From positions 1 through 48,161 of the forward strand of contig JAGAAL010000039.1 of assembly GCA_017615245.1 (NCBI GenBank): a stretch of DNA of 48,161 bases. Reading direction: 5' to 3'. The notes beneath the pieces were generated by a model. It worked only from the letters and a program-made list of their open reading frames with translations, was not told the DNA's origin and searched no databases. This document shows, piece after piece, positions 33,227 to 41,491 of the stretch. The position numbers and the translations under genes were made by a program. Origin of the DNA: Bacteroidaceae bacterium. GTDB taxonomy: Bacteria > Bacteroidota > Bacteroidia > Bacteroidales > Bacteroidaceae. Position 1 is the first letter of the stretch. Every line of letters begins with the position of its first letter.

Positions 33227-36200
33227 ATGGACAAACTTAGGAAATACACTTTAGCGTTTCTGGTCGCAGTGCTGCTGTCGTTCGCGGCTGTAGTGCAGGC
33301 GCAGACGGATATCAACGCTGAACAGCAGGCTTATTTCGACCGTTGGACGATGCTGACAACCATCGCTCACCAGGCGAAGGACCACGCTGCGTTCGATGCC
33401 GTTGTAGAGGCTGCAAGGGATGCGGCTTCGGTGGTTGATATCGAGACCTGCGACGCGTCGGTATGGTATGCGCTGAAGCAGTTGCTGCGTTCCGGCACGA
33501 CTGCCACCGGCCAATTCGAACTCACGGCGCTCGTAGCCAGCGGCTCGGAAGTGACCGACTACGCTGCCACCGCGACGGGCGGAGTGACGTATCTGCTCCG
33601 TGATATGCCGGCAGGAACATACACGCTCAAAGTGCAAGCCTTCCAACGTCCATACGAATACCTGACGGCGAACGCGCGCTACGAATCGGGCGCCGACGAC
33701 CGGCGGGCATACATGTATTTCGATACGGAGACGCAACCCCTGAAGCATATCAACGATGATGCACGATTCGTGCCCCTCGCTTCGGGCAAGTGGCAAGAAG
33801 GAGCACATCAACGCTCCATCCCCGCCGACGAGGCGGGAGCGAAGGCGGCATTCGATGCCGGTCTATACTGGAACGTGATGCGTGCGACGCTCGATGCTGA
33901 GTCCGACGTGACTTTGGGCATTCGTAGCCTCGCAACATCGCCCTCCAGCTGGATGGTCTGCGACAACATCCGACTTTACTACGGCGCGCCGCGGGTTAAT
34001 GTCATGTTGGAGTGGGACGGCACGCTCCCCGTGACGGAGGACACCTATGCCGACTTCAATACCAGCCTCCGCCTGGAGGATCATGTCATTTACGATCTGT
34101 GCCTGCCTTTCGACATGAGCCGCGAGCAATTACAGCAACAAGGGCTTCGCGCTTTTGCCATCGGCAGTGTCGTTGCCGTCGAAGGCCATATTCAGGAGCA
34201 GCTGGTGCCGGTCGACGAAATCAAGGCGGGCTACCCGTACTACGTTCAGGCGACAAGCAATACAACGTTACAAGCCAAAGACGTGCTCGTGCGTGCAATG
34301 CGCCCCGACAGTGTCCCTGCGCTGTGGGGAGGTGCGTACATGGTCGGTAACTACATGCGCCAAGGGTACGGCTTCAGTATGCATCTGTCGCCCGAACTCC
34401 GTCAGTACGAAGGCAATCATACGCATACTATGACGAACCTCCAGAACGTGCATTTCACTGTCAACCTCGAGAACGAAGCCGTGCGCCGTTACCTCACCGA
34501 AGTGACCTACACGGAGGAGTCGCCCTCGGTCGTAAGCCAATATATCACTACGCCGCCCATTCGCCGCGACCAGCCGCGTTCGGTATTCATCCCCGTGCCG
34601 CTCGCCGACAAGGAGCTGACGCTGAAGCTCGCTCTCGACGCCGACTACAGCGCGGCATCGACTACGACCTATCCGGCACGGACAACGCTTTGCGAGGTTC
34701 AGAACCTCACACCCGCGCGCGTATATTATTATAAGGTGGAGACAGCCGACGGCGACATCCTGACCAGCGGCAGCTTCACGACCGAAGGTACCGTGCGCAT
34801 GATTCACGCCTCGTCGGTAAGCAACATCCGCGACCTCGGAGGGTGGCTGAACTGCGACGGCAACCGCCTGCGCTACGGCAACATCTTCCGCGGCAGCGAG
34901 ATGAACGTCGGTCAGGTGATTTCAGAAGCCGACCGTCAGAAACTCCTCGACGTAGGCATCCGAGCCGAAATCGACCTGCGCAACATAAAAAATGCAAGCG
35001 GCAACAACACCTTCTCCGCGCTCGGAGCGGACATTCCCTATCATTTTGCGAACCTCGACCGGTGGGGCGACAACACCCTGCAACTCGACGTTGCGAAGTG
35101 GAGCAACATCTTGAAGTTCCTCGTCAAGCACGTCTGCGACAATAGGCCGGTCTATTTCCACTGTCAGATAGGAGCCGACCGCACGGGATGCCTCGCACAA
35201 ATGGTGCAAGGGCTGCTCGGCCTGTCGCGCGACCAGATGTATCTCGACTATGAGCTCAACTCGATGTCGAAAGCAGGCGAACGCCGTAAGGAGAAGCTCG
35301 ACCCTGCCGTGAACTACATCCTACAGAGTTCGAAGGGCAGCACCCTGCAGATGCACTATTTCAACTTCATCAATCAGAAGCTCGGCATCGCGGCGACCGA
35401 CCTGCGCGATTTCATCAACACGATGGTCGAGGGAGAGAGCAGCATCCTGAATCTGCCGCTCCGCTTCGACAGCGAGGACGGTTCGTACTTCGAATCGCTC
35501 GACGATATCTACGCCACATGCCCTGTAGGCTCTAGGATTGCATCCGGCGCACGTGCGCACATCGCTGCCGAGGGCGACATCGAATACTCGATAGGGATGA
35601 AGATGGAAGGGCTGATGATTTCGTTCTACTCTATGGAGCTGAAGCCCGGCACGCGTTACACGCTGACCATCCCTGCGGGGGCTGTCATCGACCCCGACAG
35701 CGATGCCAACACCGCGGCGCTCACGCTCACGTTCCGCACACCCGACACCTTCGCTCAGCAGGGATACCTCTACGCGCCTGCAATCCGTCAATTCCTGAGT
35801 CGAGGCGCCAACTTCGGCACACGCGTCGTAGCCGACAACTTCGGCTTGCCTGTGAAAATCGCCACCGATGCCGACGGCGACCGCGTCATCTCGTTCCTCG
35901 ACAATGCGCTGTGTATCTCGCACGACGGCCAAGGCGACCGCCCAAAGACCGCCCAGAACCTGAAGTGGACCATCGTGCCGACCGACGAAGGCTTCTTCCT
36001 CCGCGCTTCCGACGGACGTTACATGACAGCCTCGAACGGCTATTTCGTAGCCGATGCTGTATCGCAAACCGACGCAACCGCCTTCGTGATGCTCTCAGCT
36101 GACGAGCAACGACAGCTCGTGCAGCAGGCGCAGAACGAAAGTATGCTTACAGCAGCACGCCTCGCAAACGTAAAGGCTAAATCCGCCGAACAACTCCAAG

Positions 36201-36967
36201 CCGCGCTCGCCGATTTCGAAACCGAGGACTACACCGCGAAAATCATGAATGCCACATCGGGCAGTATCGATACATGGACGCTCACCGAACCCGCAGACGC
36301 CAAGAACGCCAGCTCGCACGCATACAACGTGGGCGACTTCGGAGGTGAGCTGCTCAACAAGCACGGCTACGTCAGCCAGACCATCAGTGTCGATAGTCTA
36401 GGGCTTTACCGACTGAGTGCCACCATCTTCGTCCGACAAGGCAGCAACACCAACTGCTACACGCTCGGCGACGAAGGATATACCCTCTCGAACGCCAGTG
36501 TGACCGTAAACGACCGATACTGGGCGATGATACCCGACTGGTATTCCGATGCGACCTCTACAGCGACGCCCGACAACCAGAGCCAAGCCCGCAACCTCAT
36601 GAACAGCGGAAAATACAAGGTCGAGGTCTATGCGTACGTCGACGACACGAAGCAACTCGACATCCGAATCAATCAGCCTGCCTACACCACATGCTCCTGG
36701 TGCGTGTTCAACAACTTCACCCTCACACGCATCCTCACCGACAGCGAGGGTGGGGCAGACCCCGACGACGACAAATTCGGCACGGGTATCGATGCTTTAG
36801 CAGTCACGCAGCAAGCCGTCAGTCCGTTTGGCACACCTATAGCCATACAACAGCAAGCCCCATCCCCGCACATCTATGATTTGCAAGGACGCAAGCTCTC
36901 ACCCGAAGTGACACACATCCGCACCGGAACATATATCATCAACGGCAAAAAAGTCTTTGTAAAATGA
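33227..36967 (+). CDS. Large secreted multidomain protein with tyrosine-phosphatase-type domain
   Basis: The protein has 1246 residues, with a signal peptide ending VVQAQ. The N-terminal 450 residues look like beta-rich binding modules (GTYTLKVQAFQRPYEYL, SWMVCDNIRLYYG). A fibronectin/Ig-like domain (about 455-525, TLCEVQNLTPARVYYYKVET) leads to a protein-tyrosine-phosphatase domain of the Y_phosphatase3 type (about 530-740). That domain has NIRDLGGW, LRYGNIFRGSEMN and the P-loop YFHCQIGADRTG, with Cys646 and Arg652. A Big_5-like domain (about 750-850, LKPGTRYTLTIPAGAVID), a ricin-like region and a sandwich follow. The end IYDLQGRKL ... TGTYIINGKKVFVK is a common Bacteroidales C-terminal motif. 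A phosphatase this deep in an exported protein may act on phosphoinositides, phosphosugars or inositol phosphates outside the cytoplasm. Codon use is strongly GC-rich compared with flanking genes. Confidence 0.8.
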   Translation: MDKLRKYTLAFLVAVLLSFAAVVQAQTDINAEQQAYFDRWTMLTTIAHQAKDHAAFDAVVEAARDAASVVDIETCDASVWYALKQLLRSGTTATGQFELTALVASGSEVTDYAATATGGVTYLLRDMPAGTYTLKVQAFQRPYEYLTANARYESGADDRRAYMYFDTETQPLKHINDDARFVPLASGKWQEGAHQRSIPADEAGAKAAFDAGLYWNVMRATLDAESDVTLGIRSLATSPSSWMVCDNIRLYYGAPRVNVMLEWDGTLPVTEDTYADFNTSLRLEDHVIYDLCLPFDMSREQLQQQGLRAFAIGSVVAVEGHIQEQLVPVDEIKAGYPYYVQATSNTTLQAKDVLVRAMRPDSVPALWGGAYMVGNYMRQGYGFSMHLSPELRQYEGNHTHTMTNLQNVHFTVNLENEAVRRYLTEVTYTEESPSVVSQYITTPPIRRDQPRSVFIPVPLADKELTLKLALDADYSAASTTTYPARTTLCEVQNLTPARVYYYKVETADGDILTSGSFTTEGTVRMIHASSVSNIRDLGGWLNCDGNRLRYGNIFRGSEMNVGQVISEADRQKLLDVGIRAEIDLRNIKNASGNNTFSALGADIPYHFANLDRWGDNTLQLDVAKWSNILKFLVKHVCDNRPVYFHCQIGADRTGCLAQMVQGLLGLSRDQMYLDYELNSMSKAGERRKEKLDPAVNYILQSSKGSTLQMHYFNFINQKLGIAATDLRDFINTMVEGESSILNLPLRFDSEDGSYFESLDDIYATCPVGSRIASGARAHIAAEGDIEYSIGMKMEGLMISFYSMELKPGTRYTLTIPAGAVIDPDSDANTAALTLTFRTPDTFAQQGYLYAPAIRQFLSRGANFGTRVVADNFGLPVKIATDADGDRVISFLDNALCISHDGQGDRPKTAQNLKWTIVPTDEGFFLRASDGRYMTASNGYFVADAVSQTDATAFVMLSADEQRQLVQQAQNESMLTAARLANVKAKSAEQLQAALADFETEDYTAKIMNATSGSIDTWTLTEPADAKNASSHAYNVGDFGGELLNKHGYVSQTISVDSLGLYRLSATIFVRQGSNTNCYTLGDEGYTLSNASVTVNDRYWAMIPDWYSDATSTATPDNQSQARNLMNSGKYKVEVYAYVDDTKQLDIRINQPAYTTCSWCVFNNFTLTRILTDSEGGADPDDDKFGTGIDALAVTQQAVSPFGTPIAIQQQAPSPHIYDLQGRKLSPEVTHIRTGTYIINGKKVFVK

Positions 36968-36978
36968 ATTTATATCAG

Positions 36979-37013
36979 TCTTCGCCTGCAGCAATTCAGC
37001 TTGTAGGCGAAGA
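36979..37013. terminator. Bidirectional hairpin terminator between the phosphatase-domain gene and proA
   Basis: TCTTCGCCTGCA (36979-36990) pairs with TGTAGGCGAAGA (37002-37013) with one G-T pair, around an 11-base loop. It abuts the proA stop codon and is flanked by T-rich sequence on the plus strand (TTATTTTC). Confidence 0.8.
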
Positions 37014-38252
37014 TTATTTTCTCACTTGGCCGTTCCCCCGAATCACCCACTTATACGTTGTAATCTCCTCAAGGGCCATCGGTCCGCGCGCGTGGAGCTT
37101 CTGTGTACTGATGCCGATCTCTGCTCCCAAGCCAAATTGAGCTCCATCTGTGAAGGAGGTCGGTGCGTTGGTGTACACACAGGCGGCATCAACCTGACGG
37201 ATGAATTGTTCGGCTCGAATTGAATCTTCCGTCACGATACTCTCGCTATGACGCGAACTGTAGCGGCGGATGTGAGCGAGGGCTTCATCGAAGGTGCACA
37301 CGGTCTTCACCGCTATCTTATAGTCGAGGAATTCGGTGCCGAAACATTCGTCTGTAGCCCGACAGAGTAGGGTAGAAGGATAGTTGCCTTCCAACAAAGC
37401 GTACGCAGGTTCGTCTGCATAAATTGTCACGCTGCTTGCAGCGAGAGGTGCACAAAGTGCAGGAAGGTCAGGCAGACGTTCGGCGTGAACAATCAGACAA
37501 TCGAGGGCGTTGCACACGCTCACGCGACGCGTCTTCGCATTGTTCACAATCGCCTTTCCTTTTTCCAAGTCGCCATATTCATCGAAATAACAGTGGCAGA
37601 TACCCGCTCCTGTCTCAATTACAGGTATGGTGGCGTTTTCCCGAACGTATTGAATCAGTCGACTGCTACCGCGAGGAATTACCAAATCGATGAAACCGTT
37701 TGCATGCAACATTTCCGTCGTCGCTTCGTGCGTGGCTGGCAGAAGTGTTACAGCATCGGGATTTATGCCGTTTTGTTGAAGTATCGCTTTAATAAGTTTT
37801 ACAATCGCCTGGTTGGAATTATCGGCATCCTTACCGCCTTTCAGCACACATGCGTTTCCGCTCTTTAGACATAGTGATGCTACGTCGAAAGTGACGTTTG
37901 GACGTGCTTCGTAAATAATGCCAATTACGCCGAAGGGCACGCTGATGCGCGATAGCTCAAGCCCATTCGGCAGCGTGTAGTGCTTCAGTACCTTACCCAG
38001 TGGAGAGGGTAGTGTGGCTACATGACGGGTATCTTCAGCAATACCGGCTATACGCTCGCTAGTCAGTTTCAGGCGGTCGTACAATGGATTGTCTGGCGAC
38101 ATCAGCGCTAAATCTTTAGCATTAGCTGCCAATATCTCGTCGGTATGTGCGATAGCAGCATCTGCAATAGCATTGAGTACTTGGTTAATTGTGTCCTTGT
38201 TGACTTGTGCAAGCTGTATGCTTGCGTCTTGTGCTTGTTGGAAAAGGTTCAT
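37014..38252 (-). CDS. proA: Glutamate-5-semialdehyde dehydrogenase (gamma-glutamyl phosphate reductase)
   Basis: ProA reduces gamma-glutamyl phosphate to the semialdehyde with NADPH, the second step of proline synthesis. The 412-residue protein shows [49 protein letters not shown] and the catalytic Cys in [39 protein letters not shown] and [15 protein letters not shown] close it. All are diagnostic for ProA. It follows proB after a 38-bp gap filled by a GC hairpin repeat and ends at the terminator. It is the last gene of the panC-panD-proB-proA unit. Confidence 0.97.
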   Translation of the reverse strand: MNLFQQAQDASIQLAQVNKDTINQVLNAIADAAIAHTDEILAANAKDLALMSPDNPLYDRLKLTSERIAGIAEDTRHVATLPSPLGKVLKHYTLPNGLELSRISVPFGVIGIIYEARPNVTFDVASLCLKSGNACVLKGGKDADNSNQAIVKLIKAILQQNGINPDAVTLLPATHEATTEMLHANGFIDLVIPRGSSRLIQYVRENATIPVIETGAGICHCYFDEYGDLEKGKAIVNNAKTRRVSVCNALDCLIVHAERLPDLPALCAPLAASSVTIYADEPAYALLEGNYPSTLLCRATDECFGTEFLDYKIAVKTVCTFDEALAHIRRYSSRHSESIVTEDSIRAEQFIRQVDAACVYTNAPTSFTDGAQFGLGAEIGISTQKLHARGPMALEEITTYKWVIRGNGQVRK

Positions 38253-38263
38253 AATGGCTATAT

Positions 38264-38290
38264 CCTCCCCCTAAAGGGGGCCGGGGGGTC
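38264..38290. repeat. GC hairpin repeat between proB and proA
   Basis: CCCCCTAAAGGGGG followed by CCGGGGGGTCC directly abuts the proB stop codon. Lying inside an operon, it could lower or separate proA expression. Confidence 0.75.
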
Positions 38291-39361
38291 CTATTTTATA
38301 TACAAATAATCATAATGTATCAGCGGTTTCTTGCTGTGATGGCCAATCACTTTACGAGCCTCAGCGCTATCGTACGAAGTACGTCCCACACCAATTTCTT
38401 GCCCCTCAGGGTTCTTGATGCTGATGATGTCGTCTTTCTCGAATTCTCCTTCTACAGCCGTCACACCAATAGGAAGAACACTTAAAGCATTACTTCCGCA
38501 AATTGCCTCTACTGCTTTGTCGTTCAGCGTGATACTTCCTTTTGCGAAATCCCCGCTATGAGCAATCCACTTCTTGATGCTTGATACCGGTTGCTTGGCA
38601 GGTACGAAGCGTGTGCAGAGTGTTGTGTCAGGTTCTTGGATAAGCTTAATGAGGATGTTGTCGCGTTTTCCGTTTGCAATGATGACAGGTATTCCTTCGT
38701 CTGCTACCTTGCGGGCGATATTGCACTTGGTTATCATGCCTCCGCGTCCAAAGCCCGATTTACCTGTCTGGATGTAGTCTTTGAGGTCGGAATCAGGTTC
38801 CACACTACGGACGACCTGACTCTTTGCGTCTTTTGGATCTCCGTCGTAGATACCGTCGATATTGCTGAGGATGATGAGTACATCTACATCGAGCATCGTT
38901 GCTATGAGGCCACTCAGTTCGTCGTTATCCGTAAACATCAGCTCCGTCACAGATACCGTGTCGTTCTCGTTTACGATAGGAATCACGCCATTCTCCAGCA
39001 TCACCTCCATGCAATTACGCTGGTTGAGATAATGGCGACGCGTGCTGAAGTTCTCCTTCATCGTCAATACCTGTCCCACGGTGATATGATGGTCGCGGAA
39101 CAGCTCGTAGTAGCGGTTGATGAGTTTCGCCTGACCAATTGCAGAGAACAACTGACGCTGATCCACAGAATCCATGTGGTGGTTGATGGCCAACTCACTT
39201 CGTCCGCTTGCCACAGCACCCGAAGAAATCAGCACCACTTGGATGCCCTCACGACGCAGCACAGCTACCTGATCGACCAGTGCTGACATACGTGTCACAT
39301 CCAACGTGCCGTCATCTCTCGTCAGTACGTTACTTCCTATCTTTACCGCAATACGTTTCAT
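38291..39361 (-). CDS. proB: Glutamate 5-kinase with C-terminal PUA domain
   Basis: ProB phosphorylates glutamate at the gamma-carboxyl, the first and usually feedback-controlled step of proline synthesis. Of 356 residues, the amino-acid kinase domain (1-250) has [67 protein letters not shown] and [18 protein letters not shown] domain (about 275-350, [20 protein letters not shown]) follows, as in E. coli ProB. The ATG overlaps the panD stop by 4 bp (ATGA), so translation is probably coupled to a pantothenate gene, which is an unusual pairing. Confidence 0.96.
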   Translation of the reverse strand: MKRIAVKIGSNVLTRDDGTLDVTRMSALVDQVAVLRREGIQVVLISSGAVASGRSELAINHHMDSVDQRQLFSAIGQAKLINRYYELFRDHHITVGQVLTMKENFSTRRHYLNQRNCMEVMLENGVIPIVNENDTVSVTELMFTDNDELSGLIATMLDVDVLIILSNIDGIYDGDPKDAKSQVVRSVEPDSDLKDYIQTGKSGFGRGGMITKCNIARKVADEGIPVIIANGKRDNILIKLIQEPDTTLCTRFVPAKQPVSSIKKWIAHSGDFAKGSITLNDKAVEAICGSNALSVLPIGVTAVEGEFEKDDIISIKNPEGQEIGVGRTSYDSAEARKVIGHHSKKPLIHYDYLYIK

Positions 39362-39705
39362 TTCACTCTGTTCTTCTCGTCTGGGAATACTAGGGCAGGC
39401 TTGAAAGTCTTCGCCTCTTCAAAGTCCATCAGGGCATACGACATGATGATACAGATATCACCAGCCAGCACTTTGCGGGCAGCTGCACCGTTCAGACACA
39501 CACATCCGCTACCACGCTCACCCTTGATGACATAGGTCTCGAAGCGTTCGCCGTTGTTGTTATTCACTACCGTCACCTTTTCGCCTGCTATCAAGTTTGC
39601 GGCATCCATGATGTCCTCATCGAGTGTGATGCTACCCATGTAGTGCAGGTTTGCCTCTGTGATGGTAGCACAGTGAATCTTCGATTTCAGTACTTCTATC
39701 AGCAT
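39358..39705 (-). CDS. panD: Aspartate 1-decarboxylase
   Basis: PanD makes beta-alanine from aspartate for pantothenate synthesis. The 115-residue proenzyme has the self-cleavage site [10 protein letters not shown], in which Gly24-Ser25 is cut to give the pyruvoyl group on Ser25. It also has [14 protein letters not shown] and the substrate-binding region [17 protein letters not shown] and LNGAAARKV. Length is normal for PanD, about 115-125. It overlaps panC by 7 bp upstream and proB by 4 bp downstream. Pairing with panC is logical, since PanC joins this beta-alanine to pantoate. Confidence 0.97.
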   Translation of the reverse strand: MLIEVLKSKIHCATITEANLHYMGSITLDEDIMDAANLIAGEKVTVVNNNNGERFETYVIKGERGSGCVCLNGAAARKVLAGDICIIMSYALMDFEEAKTFKPALVFPDEKNRVK

Positions 39706-40571
39706 GACTTGTATTTGATGTTATCGATTAATCTAACGGGTATAGCACCGCAGAACACCGTGATGCATCCCACCACATAGTCGGAGTCGTTCCATTCGTT
39801 CAGACTCAGGAGCGAGTTGCCGTCTACGATCTCGTAGTACTGCACCTCCAATCCGTCTACTGCATTAATGGTGTCAATCACCCATTGCTTCGTTTCAGCG
39901 AGCGTATGGCTCTTGGCATAGTTCTGGCTTGCAAAGAGAGCCTGTGAAATCGTCACGGCAATCTTGCGCTCTGCAGGGGAGAGTAGGGTGTTACGGCTCG
40001 AAAGTGCCAATCCGTCCTCCTCGCGTACGATAGGGCACGGACATATCTGCAATGGGAACTTCAGGTCTTCCACCATGCGGCGGATAACGGCAATCTGCTG
40101 GAAGTCCTTCTCGCCGAAGTAGGCACGGTCGGGTTCAGTCATCATAAACAGCTTGCTCACCACCTGACACACACCGTTGAAGTGACCGGGACGGAAACCG
40201 CCTTCCATCACCTCGTCCGTAGGGGGATAGCTAAACTGTCGCGTGTCGGGTTCAGGATACACCTCCTCCACCGTTGGAGCAAAGACTATCAGCTCCTTGT
40301 CGATGAAGATATCGAACACGCTTTCCAGCAACTTACAGTCGTTCTCCAGCGTGCGAGGGTACTTCGCCAAGTCATTCTTGTCGTTAAACTGAGTAGGATT
40401 CACAAAGATACTCACTACCGTCACATCGTTCTCTGCCAGGCTTCTTGTTACCAGCGAAGCATGTCCTGCATGCAGGGCACCCATCGTGGGCACGAGGCCT
40501 ACCGACTTGTTGTCCAATCGCTGTGCTTTCAGCTCCGTTTTCAAGTCCGATACCGTATGTACTACTTTCAT
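39699..40571 (-). CDS. panC: Pantothenate synthetase
   Basis: PanC condenses pantoate and beta-alanine with ATP to pantothenate. The start is the ATG complementary to 40569-40571 (MKVVHTVSD); an upstream in-frame TTG adds only two residues. The protein has 290 residues. Motifs: [17 protein letters not shown] (HIGH-type nucleotide site), [49 protein letters not shown]. All match PanC. It is the first gene of the four-gene unit, with -7 promoter at 40611. panB is not in view. Confidence 0.96.
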   Translation of the reverse strand: MKVVHTVSDLKTELKAQRLDNKSVGLVPTMGALHAGHASLVTRSLAENDVTVVSIFVNPTQFNDKNDLAKYPRTLENDCKLLESVFDIFIDKELIVFAPTVEEVYPEPDTRQFSYPPTDEVMEGGFRPGHFNGVCQVVSKLFMMTEPDRAYFGEKDFQQIAVIRRMVEDLKFPLQICPCPIVREEDGLALSSRNTLLSPAERKIAVTISQALFASQNYAKSHTLAETKQWVIDTINAVDGLEVQYYEIVDGNSLLSLNEWNDSDYVVGCITVFCGAIPVRLIDNIKYKSC

Positions 40572-40610
40572 TTGCAATCTTTATTGATATTTGATCTTTG
40601 ATTTGAACTG

Positions 40611-40618
40611 CAAAGATA
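40611..40618 (-). promoter_or_regulatory. -7 promoter element for panC-panD-proB-proA
   Basis: CAAAGATA reads TATCTTTG on the minus strand, matching TAnnTTTG, 39 bp before the panC ATG. Confidence 0.7.
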
Positions 40619-40756
40619 GGAATTAATTCCTATATAGCAGTTGTTTCCTTTCATTTTTTTTTACATTCCGTTGTTTTCTTTCGTGATTGCCTGCAAAACA
40701 CGATTGGCGATTGACAAATCAGATGTTTATCTGTTTACTGCACGATACTTAAACAA

Positions 40757-40782
40757 GCGGCGCCAGTCGAAGCTGACACCGC
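40757..40782 (-). terminator. Hairpin terminator after mscL
   Basis: GCGG pairs with CCGC and CCAG/CAG with CTG through two A-C mismatches; on the minus strand TTGTTT follows. It ends the mscL transcript ahead of the panC promoter. Confidence 0.55.
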
Positions 40783-40812
40783 CTGTGTTTTGATGGGGTA
40801 GGGACGTGCTTA

Positions 40813-41250
40813 TTACTTATCTTTCAGCAAGTCACGAATCTCCGTGAGAAGTACTTCCTCATTGCTTGGAGCAGGAGGTTCTGCAGCTGCAGCTTCCTCT
40901 TCCTTCTTGCGGAGGCTTGACAACTTAGCGATACCCTTGATCATGAAGAAGATACAGAGGGCGATGATGAGGAAATCGATTACGTTCTGAATAAACTGAC
41001 CGTAAGCAAACACAGCAGCACCAGCCTCCTTGGCTGCTGCAAGAGTGGTGTAGTTCCCGTCACCAAGGTTGATAAATTGGTCAACGAAACTAACACCGCC
41101 CATGAGTTTTCCAATCAGCGGCATGATGATGTCGCTAACGAGTGAACTGACGATTTTTCCGAACGCACCGCCGATGATAACACCGACTGCCATGTCCATT
41201 ACATTACCCTTGAGGGCGAATTCTTTGAATTCTTCTACAAATTTTGCCAT
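40813..41250 (-). CDS. mscL: Large-conductance mechanosensitive channel
   Basis: MscL opens under membrane tension to release solutes during hypo-osmotic shock. The 145-residue protein has the N-terminal helix [22 protein letters not shown]1 [20 protein letters not shown], a short periplasmic loop, TM2 ([20 protein letters not shown]) and a charged C-terminal helix ending [14 protein letters not shown]. All are standard. The promoter at 41353 is about 100 bp upstream, so the 5' leader consists almost entirely of AT-rich repeat units. It is transcribed alone and ends at the hairpin at 40757. Confidence 0.97.
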   Translation of the reverse strand: MAKFVEEFKEFALKGNVMDMAVGVIIGGAFGKIVSSLVSDIIMPLIGKLMGGVSFVDQFINLGDGNYTTLAAAKEAGAAVFAYGQFIQNVIDFLIIALCIFFMIKGIAKLSSLRKKEEEAAAAEPPAPSNEEVLLTEIRDLLKDK

Positions 41251-41262
41251 AGTCGTACGAAA

Positions 41263-41340
41263 ATGTAAAAATTTAAAAATTATAAAATGTAAAAATTTAG
41301 AAATTATAAAATGTAAAAATTTAGAAATTAAATAATTTAA
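41263..41340. repeat. AT-rich ATGTAAAAATTTA repeat array in the mscL leader
   Basis: Three to four units of the form AAAATGTAAAAATTTAGAAATT lie in tandem, about 27 bp apart (ATGTAAAAATTT at about 41265, 41289 and 41313). The same ATGTAAAAAT core occurs at 47194-47240 and, on the complementary strand, in three signal-peptide coding regions. Confidence 0.75.
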
Positions 41341-41352
41341 TAATTACGAGGG

Positions 41353-41360
41353 CAAAGGTA
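41353..41360 (-). promoter_or_regulatory. -7 promoter element for mscL
   Basis: CAAAGGTA reads TACCTTTG on the minus strand, matching TAnnTTTG. It would give a leader of about 95 nt. Confidence 0.55.
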
Positions 41361-41444
41361 ATGAAAAATGTAAGAATTAAAAAATTTAAGAATTAAAAAA
41401 TCAAAATAAAGAAGAAAAATAATGAAAAAAGATAGAATACGTAT

Positions 41445-41473
41445 ATTGTATAGTACAATAATTTGTAACTTTG
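41445..41473 (+). promoter_or_regulatory. Promoter with overlapping palindrome for the tandem outer-membrane genes
   Basis: TAACTTTG at 41466-41473 is the -7 element, 18 bp before the ATG. Just upstream ATTGTA-TAG-TACAAT (41445-41459) is a perfect 6-bp inverted repeat located in the promoter spacer, a good place for an operator. Confidence 0.5.
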
Positions 41474-41491
41474 TGCACGCAACCATTCATT

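Noticed and set aside
35321-36067. 248-codon minus-strand frame within the phosphatase-domain gene
   Set aside because: Long antisense frames are expected in GC-rich coding DNA; the plus-strand frame carries real domains.
36860-36967. Type IX secretion sorting signal on the large phosphatase-domain protein
   Set aside because: The YDLQGRKL...INGKKVFVK end resembles such domains, but it is also widespread in Bacteroidales without a type IX system, and no secretion genes are in view.
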